Assembly: GCA_001804025.1 (NCBI GenBank)
Contig: MHFC01000082.1
Location: 19,127-24,362 of the forward strand
Source of the DNA: Omnitrophica bacterium GWA2_52_8
Lineage (GTDB): Bacteria > Omnitrophota > Omnitrophia > Omnitrophales > Aquincolibacteriaceae
Direction: 5' to 3'
DNA: 5,236 nt
The notes under the pieces are model-generated. The model searched no databases. It was given only the letters and a program-made list of their open reading frames with translations, and was not told where the DNA came from. The position numbers were made by a program, and so were the translations under genes. Shown here one piece after another: positions 1 to 5,236 of the stretch (position 1 is its first letter; every line of letters begins with the position of its first letter).

Positions 1-1194
<1,194 letters not shown>

Positions 1195-1202
<8 letters not shown>

Positions 1203-2505
1203 GCCTGTTGTGGACCACAAACCCCATGTCATCATCAAACAAGCTCACGTGGTCGATCCCGCGAACGGAATCGACGGCGTGCTGGACATTGAACTCAAGG
1301 AAATGGAAATTGTCCGCTGGGGGAAACAGCTCGATCACCCGCAGGCGGAAATCATTCAAGCCAAAGGGCTTGTGCTGATGCCGGGTTTTTTGGATTTGCA
1401 CGTTCATTTCCGGGATCCCGGATTTGAACACAAGGAAACCATTCAGTCGGGCGTGCAGGCGGCGATTTACGGCGGTTTTGTCGGGTGTGTCACGATGCCC
1501 AATACCAAGCCGGCATGCGACAACAGCCAGATTGTGAAATATCAAATTGAAAGAGGCGAGCAGTTCGGATTCAATATTTTCCCTGCCGGGACGCTGACAC
1601 AGGGCCGCGAGGGCAAAAAAATTTCTGAAATGGCTGAAATGAAAGCCTCCGGTGCCGTGGCGGTCTCCGACGACGGTACATGGGTCCAGGATTCCGGCGT
1701 TGCGCGCCGCGCGTATGAATATGCGGCGACTTATGATTTGCTGATTATGTCGCATGCGGAAGACTGCTGCCTGAGCATGCACGGATCCATGAATGAAGGG
1801 GTCGTTTCGACGAAGTTGGGGCTGCGGGCGGTGCCTAACGCCGCAGAAGATGTGGCCACGGCCCGTGATGTCGAGATCGCGCGCCTGACGGGCTGCAGGC
1901 TTCATATTTGTCATGTTTCGACGCGGCAGGCGGTTGAAACCGTGAGGCGGGCAAAGGCAGACGGCATTAAAGTGACGTGTGAAGTGACGCCTCATCATTT
2001 AGCCCTCACGGATGAATCTTTTATGGATTATGATACCAACTTTAAAATGAACCCGCCTTTGCGGACGGAAGCGGACCGTCAGGCCGTCATTCGCGGTCTG
2101 GAAGACGGGACCATTGATGCGGTTGCGACCGACCATGCGCCTCACGCGGCGGAGGAAAAGGCCCAGGACGTCGAGTCAGCGCCTCCCGGAGTGATCGGGC
2201 TTGAGTCTGCCTTTGGCGTGGTCATGACAGAACTTTATCACGGCCGGAAGTGGAAGCTTGCGGACATCGTAAAAATTCTGAGCTTGAAACCAGGCGAAAT
2301 TATCGGAAACAGCCAGCTCGGCCGGCTTGTAACGGGGGTGCCGGCAAATTTTGTTCTGGCGGACCCATGCCACACCTGGCAGTTTGATGAATCGCACATT
2401 CATTCAAAATCAAAAAACTCCTGCTTTCTTGGGAAAAAACTAAAAGGGAAGGTCCTGCACACCTTTGTGAACGGCACACATTACGACCTGAACGGCGGAA
2501 AATAG
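1195..2505 (+). CDS. pyrC: Dihydroorotase, type I
   Basis: Zinc-dependent amidohydrolase that cyclises N-carbamoyl-L-aspartate to L-dihydroorotate, the third step of the pathway. The 436-residue protein has an N-terminal strand region (1-60), then the metal-binding [10 protein letters not shown] at 67-76 (His69, His71), the substrate-binding TMPNTKP at 100-106, SDDG at 158-161 (family bridging Asp), SHAED at 186-190 (His187), HICHVST at 237-243 (His240), KMNPPLR at 284-290 and the catalytic TDHAPH at 312-317 (Asp313). The C-terminus has the typical KSKNS...GKKLKGKV segment. Every metal ligand and the catalytic Asp are present, so it should be active, unlike the degenerate pyrC' partners of Pseudomonas-type aspartate carbamoyltransferase. 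Length is normal for type I (about 420-430). In Aquifex this enzyme type works in a dodecamer with PyrB; the adjacent overlapping pyrB fits such a complex, which is inference. TAG stop at 2503-2505. Confidence 0.96.
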
Positions 2506-2547
2506 CATGTGTTGCCGGGACCGGGATTTAAATCGGAAATATAACTT
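2506..2547. repeat. pyrC-carA gap with a 10-bp palindrome and a tandem hexamer
   Basis: One of two short non-coding gaps. It contains a perfect palindrome GATTTAAATC at 2525-2534 and, just before it and sharing two bases, a two-copy tandem CCGGGA at 2515-2526. The palindrome has no room for a loop, so it resembles a DNA dyad rather than an RNA hairpin. No T-run follows, so it is not a terminator. TATAAC at 2540-2545 lacks a -35 box at proper spacing. No function can be assigned. Confidence 0.4.
2535..2538 (+). promoter_or_regulatory. Weak ribosome binding site of carA
   Basis: GGAA in an AT-rich context, ending 9 nt before the ATG at 2548. It is the weakest Shine-Dalgarno of the cluster, and no better match is seen in the 42-nt gap. 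The start itself is secure because the protein begins at the usual family position. Confidence 0.4.
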
Positions 2548-3714
2548 ATGAAGGCCTATCTCGCGCTGGAAGACGGTTTGGTATTTGAGGGAAAAGGGTT
2601 CGGGGCCGCGGCGGAAATTTTCGGAGAGGTTGTTTTCAACACTTCGCTGACGGGCTATCAGGAAATTTTGACCGATCCCTCCTACAAGGGGCAAATCGTC
2701 GCGATGACTTATCCCCACATCGGCAACTACGGCATCAATCCCGATGACGAAGAATCGCTCCACCCCTGGGCGGAGGGTTTTATCGTCAGGGAATTGAGTC
2801 CGGTGGTTAGCAATTACCGGTCCAAGGAATCGCTGGATGCGTATCTGAAGCGGCACAACATTCCGGGGATTCAGGAAATTGATACGCGCAAGCTGGTCAA
2901 TCATTTGCGCGATCACGGGGCGAAGAAAGGCATCTTGACGACGGTCGCGGAAAGTCCTGCCGGGCTGGTTGAGAAAGCCAAATCATCTCCGAGCATCGTG
3001 GGTATCGATCTGGTCCAATATGTCAGCTGCAAAAAAGCCTATGACTATGATCAAAAGCCGCTCGAGGAATTTTCCTGGGGCGGCCCGGCAGCGCAAGACG
3101 CCGTCAAAAAGAAAGTCATCGCGGTCGATTGCGGCATTAAAACCAATATCCTGAAAAAACTTAATCAGCACGGGTTTAAGGTGCGGGTCGTTCCGGCAGC
3201 CACAACGGCAGAAGAGATTTTAAAAGAAAAACCGGACGGTGTCTTTCTCTCGAATGGACCGGGCGATCCGGCGGCCGTGACTTATACCATTGAAACCGTC
3301 AGAAAACTGCTCGGCAAGGTGCCGGTGTTCGGGATTTGCCTGGGGCATCAAATTCTTTGCCTGGCGCTCGGCGCCACGACGTCGAAACTCAAATTTGGGC
3401 ACCGCGGCGGCAATCATCCCGTGATGGATCTGGCGACCCGGAAAATCGAAATCACTTCACAAAATCACGGGTTTGTCGTCGACCTCGATACGATCCCGGA
3501 AGGGGACGTTGAGGTCACGCACATTAATCTCAATGATAAAACGCTCGAAGGCGTCCGGCACCGGAAGTACCCGGCATTTTCCGTACAATATCATCCCGAA
3601 AATTCGCCGGGGCCGCATGACAGCGATTATTTGTTTGCCCGTTTCCGCGAAATGATTGACCGCGGATCAAGCGCGGGACAGCCCACGCCCGCAACGGGCA
3701 GGAGGTCCTCATGA
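2548..3714 (+). CDS. carA: Carbamoyl-phosphate synthetase small (glutaminase) subunit
   Basis: Hydrolyses glutamine and channels ammonia to CarB for carbamoyl phosphate synthesis. The 388-residue protein starts with the CarA-specific N-domain: [13 protein letters not shown] at 7-19, [20 protein letters not shown] at 25-44, then [10 protein letters not shown] class I glutamine amidotransferase domain fills the C-terminal half: LSNGPGDP at 234-241, GICLGHQ at 262-268 with nucleophile Cys264, TSQNHGF at 303-309, and QYHPE around 347-351 with His349 and Glu351 completing the triad. All catalytic residues are present and the length is typical (E. coli CarA is about 382). The last ten or so codons ([16 protein letters not shown]) form a low-complexity tail after the conserved end of the domain; their DNA is unusually GC-rich and holds alternative hairpins. 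The TGA overlaps the ATG of a 22-codon ORF; carB starts 48 nt downstream. Confidence 0.97.
   Translation: MKAYLALEDGLVFEGKGFGAAAEIFGEVVFNTSLTGYQEILTDPSYKGQIVAMTYPHIGNYGINPDDEESLHPWAEGFIVRELSPVVSNYRSKESLDAYLKRHNIPGIQEIDTRKLVNHLRDHGAKKGILTTVAESPAGLVEKAKSSPSIVGIDLVQYVSCKKAYDYDQKPLEEFSWGGPAAQDAVKKKVIAVDCGIKTNILKKLNQHGFKVRVVPAATTAEEILKEKPDGVFLSNGPGDPAAVTYTIETVRKLLGKVPVFGICLGHQILCLALGATTSKLKFGHRGGNHPVMDLATRKIEITSQNHGFVVDLDTIPEGDVEVTHINLNDKTLEGVRHRKYPAFSVQYHPENSPGPHDSDYLFARFREMIDRGSSAGQPTPATGRRSS
3687..3699 (+). other. GC-rich hairpin at the carA 3' end, with a competing alternative
   Basis: GCCCG at 3687-3691 and CGGGC at 3695-3699 form a 5-bp stem with a 3-nt loop, ending one base before the GGAGG at 3701. 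A competing 5-bp stem pairs GCGGG (3673-3677) with CCCGC (3688-3692); the two share bases and exclude each other. No T-run follows, so this is not a terminator. The stems are short and could arise by chance in GC-rich codons, so function is unproven. Confidence 0.35.
3701..3705 (+). promoter_or_regulatory. Strong Shine-Dalgarno before the carA stop
   Basis: GGAGG is the best anti-16S match seen at any junction here. It lies 5 nt before the ATG at 3711, which overlaps the carA TGA. It is 57 nt from the carB ATG, too far to serve it directly. It therefore marks translation of the short ORF at 3711-3779, or is incidental within carA codons. Confidence 0.45.
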
Positions 3715-3779
3715 ACCTTCTTCTGAAGCCTGGGGTATTATTGAACGACAGCGAAGGAAATTATGCCGAAACGAACTGA
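3711..3779 (+). CDS. Possible 22-codon coupling ORF between carA and carB
   Basis: A short reading frame that matches no family I recognise. It starts at an ATG overlapping the carA stop (ATGA), has GGAGG at ideal distance, and ends at TGA 3777-3779, 17 nt past the carB start and in a different frame. The peptide opens [11 protein letters not shown] and ends YAETN. It has a hydrophobic Leu-rich first half, no arginine and no run of one amino acid that would suggest classical attenuation. By position, ribosomes finishing it could reinitiate backwards on carB (ATG 3763). Its early codons at 3716-3720 are complementary to the carB ribosome binding site at 3753-3757. It may be a translational-coupling ORF rather than a functional peptide, or chance. 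Standard gene callers would skip it because of its length. Confidence 0.3.
   Translation: MNLLLKPGVLLNDSEGNYAETN
3754..3758 (+). promoter_or_regulatory. Ribosome binding site of carB
   Basis: AAGGA ends 4 nt before the ATG at 3763 and fixes the carB start together with the canonical MPKRTDI N-terminus. GAAGG at 3753-3757 is fully complementary to CCTTC at 3716-3720, so it could be masked in the unbound mRNA. Confidence 0.65.
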
Positions 3780-5236
3780 CATTCATAAAATCCTTATCAT
3801 CGGGTCCGGCCCGATTATTATCGGTCAGGGCTGTGAGTTTGATTATTCGGGAACACAGGCCTGTAAGGTTTTGCGTCAAGAAGGCTATGAAGTTGTTCTC
3901 ATAAACTCCAATCCCGCCACGATCATGACCGATCCGGAAACGGCACACCGCACCTACATCGAACCGTTGACGGTTGATTTCCTCGAACGGGTCATTGCCA
4001 AGGAGCGGCCGGATGCCTGTCTTCCGACCCTCGGAGGGCAGACGGGGCTCAATCTTGCGGTGCAGGCGCATAAACGTGGTGTTTTTGATAAATACGGGGT
4101 CGAACTTATTGGCGCAAAATATGAGGCGATTGAACGTGCCGAAAACCGCGAAAAGTTCAAGCGGGCCATGCAGGAGGTCGGATTAGATTTGCCCCGGAGC
4201 GCCTTTGCCTATTCGGTTGCGGAGGCTGTTCAGGTTGCGGAAAAAATCGGCTATCCGGTCATTATCCGGCCTAGTTATACCCTGGGAGGGTCGGGGAGCG
4301 GGATTTGTTCAAACCGCGAAGAACTCGAAAAGACGGCGCGTCTCGGCATCGATTACAGCCTGATTCATGAGGTGCTGGTTGAAGAGTCGGTGGTCGGCTG
4401 GAAAGAGTATGAGCTTGAAGTCATGCGCGACCGTGAAGACAACTATATTGTGATTTGTTCCATTGAAAATTTTGACCCCATGGGCATCCATACGGGCGAT
4501 TCCATCACCGTGGCACCGGCCCAAACGCTGACGGACAAGGAATATCAGCGGATGCGCGACGCCGGGCGCAAAGTTATTTCGGTGATCGGCGTCGAAACCG
4601 GCGGTTCGAACATTCAATTTGCGGTGAACCCCAAAGACGGCCGCATGGTCGTGATTGAAATGAACCCGCGCGTGTCGCGATCGTCCGCGCTGGCCTCCAA
4701 AGCCACGGGGTTTCCGATCGCAAAATTTGCGGCAAAGCTCGCCGTGGGTTATACGCTGGATGAAATTCCAAACGACATTACAAAATACACGCCCGCATCC
4801 TTCGAACCGTCGATTGATTATTGTGTGGTCAAGATCCCGCGCTTTGCCTTTGAAAAATTCGAGGGGGTAAACCCCAAGCTGACGACGCAGATGAAATCGG
4901 TCGGTGAGGCCATGTCCATCGGCAGAACGTTTAAAGAGGCCCTGCAAAAGGGGCTGCGGTCTCTGGAAACAAAGCGGTACGGCCTCGGCGCCGACGGGAA
5001 AGATGATGCGGGGACGGGGCGCCTCAAACTCCGGAAAGATTATCTGGAATTTTTTGACAAAGCGAAAAAGGATCCTGCCATTCTGCGTGAAATCCGGCGC
5101 CGGCTTGAAACCCCGCTTCACGAACGCATCTTTTTTATCAAATATGCGCTGATGGCAGGTATTGGCGAAAAGGAAATTTATGACCTGAGCGGCGTGGACC
5201 CGTGGTTTCTTGCACAGATCCGGCAGATTGTGGATT
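3763..5236 (+). CDS. carB: Carbamoyl-phosphate synthetase large subunit (5' part)
   Basis: Uses two ATP, bicarbonate and CarA-derived ammonia to make carbamoyl phosphate. 491 codons are present out of about 1070 in the family; the frame is open to the window end with no frameshift. It begins [17 protein letters not shown], then [24 protein letters not shown] and GGQTGLN (carboxyphosphate domain). The ATP-grasp residues keep E. coli numbering: Arg129, Arg169 in IIRPSY, Glu215 in WKEYE, His243 in HTGDS, Gln285, Glu299, Asn301, Arg303 and Arg306 in [11 protein letters not shown]. Oddities: the glycine loop at 175-180 reads GGSGSG where GGSGGG is usual, and position 207 is Glu instead of the E. 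coli Asp. Residues 405-425 ([10 protein letters not shown] onward) make the start of the oligomerisation domain longer than in E. coli. The second synthetase half and the allosteric domain, where UMP and ornithine act in E. coli, lie outside. Confidence 0.97.
   Translation, partial: MPKRTDIHKILIIGSGPIIIGQGCEFDYSGTQACKVLRQEGYEVVLINSNPATIMTDPETAHRTYIEPLTVDFLERVIAKERPDACLPTLGGQTGLNLAVQAHKRGVFDKYGVELIGAKYEAIERAENREKFKRAMQEVGLDLPRSAFAYSVAEAVQVAEKIGYPVIIRPSYTLGGSGSGICSNREELEKTARLGIDYSLIHEVLVEESVVGWKEYELEVMRDREDNYIVICSIENFDPMGIHTGDSITVAPAQTLTDKEYQRMRDAGRKVISVIGVETGGSNIQFAVNPKDGRMVVIEMNPRVSRSSALASKATGFPIAKFAAKLAVGYTLDEIPNDITKYTPASFEPSIDYCVVKIPRFAFEKFEGVNPKLTTQMKSVGEAMSIGRTFKEALQKGLRSLETKRYGLGADGKDDAGTGRLKLRKDYLEFFDKAKKDPAILREIRRRLETPLHERIFFIKYALMAGIGEKEIYDLSGVDPWFLAQIRQIVD

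Noticed and set aside
2512..2545. Internal promoter before carA (TTGCCG ... TATAAC)
   Set aside because: The -35-like and -10-like boxes are about 22 nt apart and the -10 would overlap the region right before the start codon; both matches are weak.
3673..3699. Rho-independent terminator after carA
   Set aside because: The hairpins are short, lie within carA codons and are followed by AGGAGG instead of a T-run; carB clearly continues the operon.
3656..3904. 82-codon plus-strand ORF across the carA-carB junction
   Set aside because: It runs out of frame through the conserved ends of carA and carB and has no ribosome binding site or recognisable domain.
4309..5121. Minus-strand ORF of 270 codons opposite carB
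   Set aside because: The plus strand encodes conserved CarB residues throughout; the antisense product is Phe/Arg/His-rich with no family signature, so it is a codon-bias shadow.

Overview
The window is one unbroken plus-strand cluster of de novo pyrimidine (UMP) synthesis genes in the order pyrR (3' end only), pyrB, pyrC, carA, carB (5' part only). Every gene was identified from family motifs read in the translation. No RNA gene, mobile element, CRISPR array or convincing terminator is visible, and there is no gene-free stretch above 300 bases. The only real non-coding gaps are 42 nt (pyrC to carA) and 48 nt (carA to carB).

Layout: 1-213 is the C-terminal part of PyrR, the UMP/UTP-sensing RNA-binding regulator. 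210-1202 is aspartate carbamoyltransferase with a lysine-rich N-terminal extension, overlapping pyrR by ATGA. 1195-2505 is a type I dihydroorotase with its metal ligands intact, overlapping pyrB by 8 nt. 2548-3714 is the glutaminase subunit of carbamoyl-phosphate synthetase. 3763 to the window end is the first 491 codons of its large synthetase subunit. Together they turn glutamine, bicarbonate and ATP into carbamoyl phosphate (CarAB), then carbamoyl aspartate (PyrB), then dihydroorotate (PyrC). PyrR would report pyrimidine nucleotide levels back to the transcript. The tight overlaps argue for one polycistronic mRNA. pyrD, pyrE and pyrF are not in the window.

Organism: a bacterium of moderate GC content (somewhat above 50% by eye). 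The PyrR-led order and the style of PyrB ([24 protein letters not shown]) recall Gram-positive bacteria, Thermus, Aquifex and several uncultured lineages. My best impression is an uncultured Omnitrophota-like or neighbouring phylum, but this comes from remembered protein style only and has low confidence.

The content is mostly ordinary core metabolism. The least expected signal is at the carA-carB junction (about 3673-3779). There, the strongest Shine-Dalgarno in the window (GGAGG) serves not carB but a 22-codon ORF that starts in the carA stop codon and ends inside carB. Its early codons are complementary to the carB ribosome binding site, and GC-rich alternative hairpins lie just upstream. 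This could be a translational-coupling device setting the CarA:CarB ratio, or it could be chance. A second point of interest is the pyrB-pyrC overlap combined with an extended PyrB and a catalytically intact PyrC, which fits a PyrB-PyrC holoenzyme.
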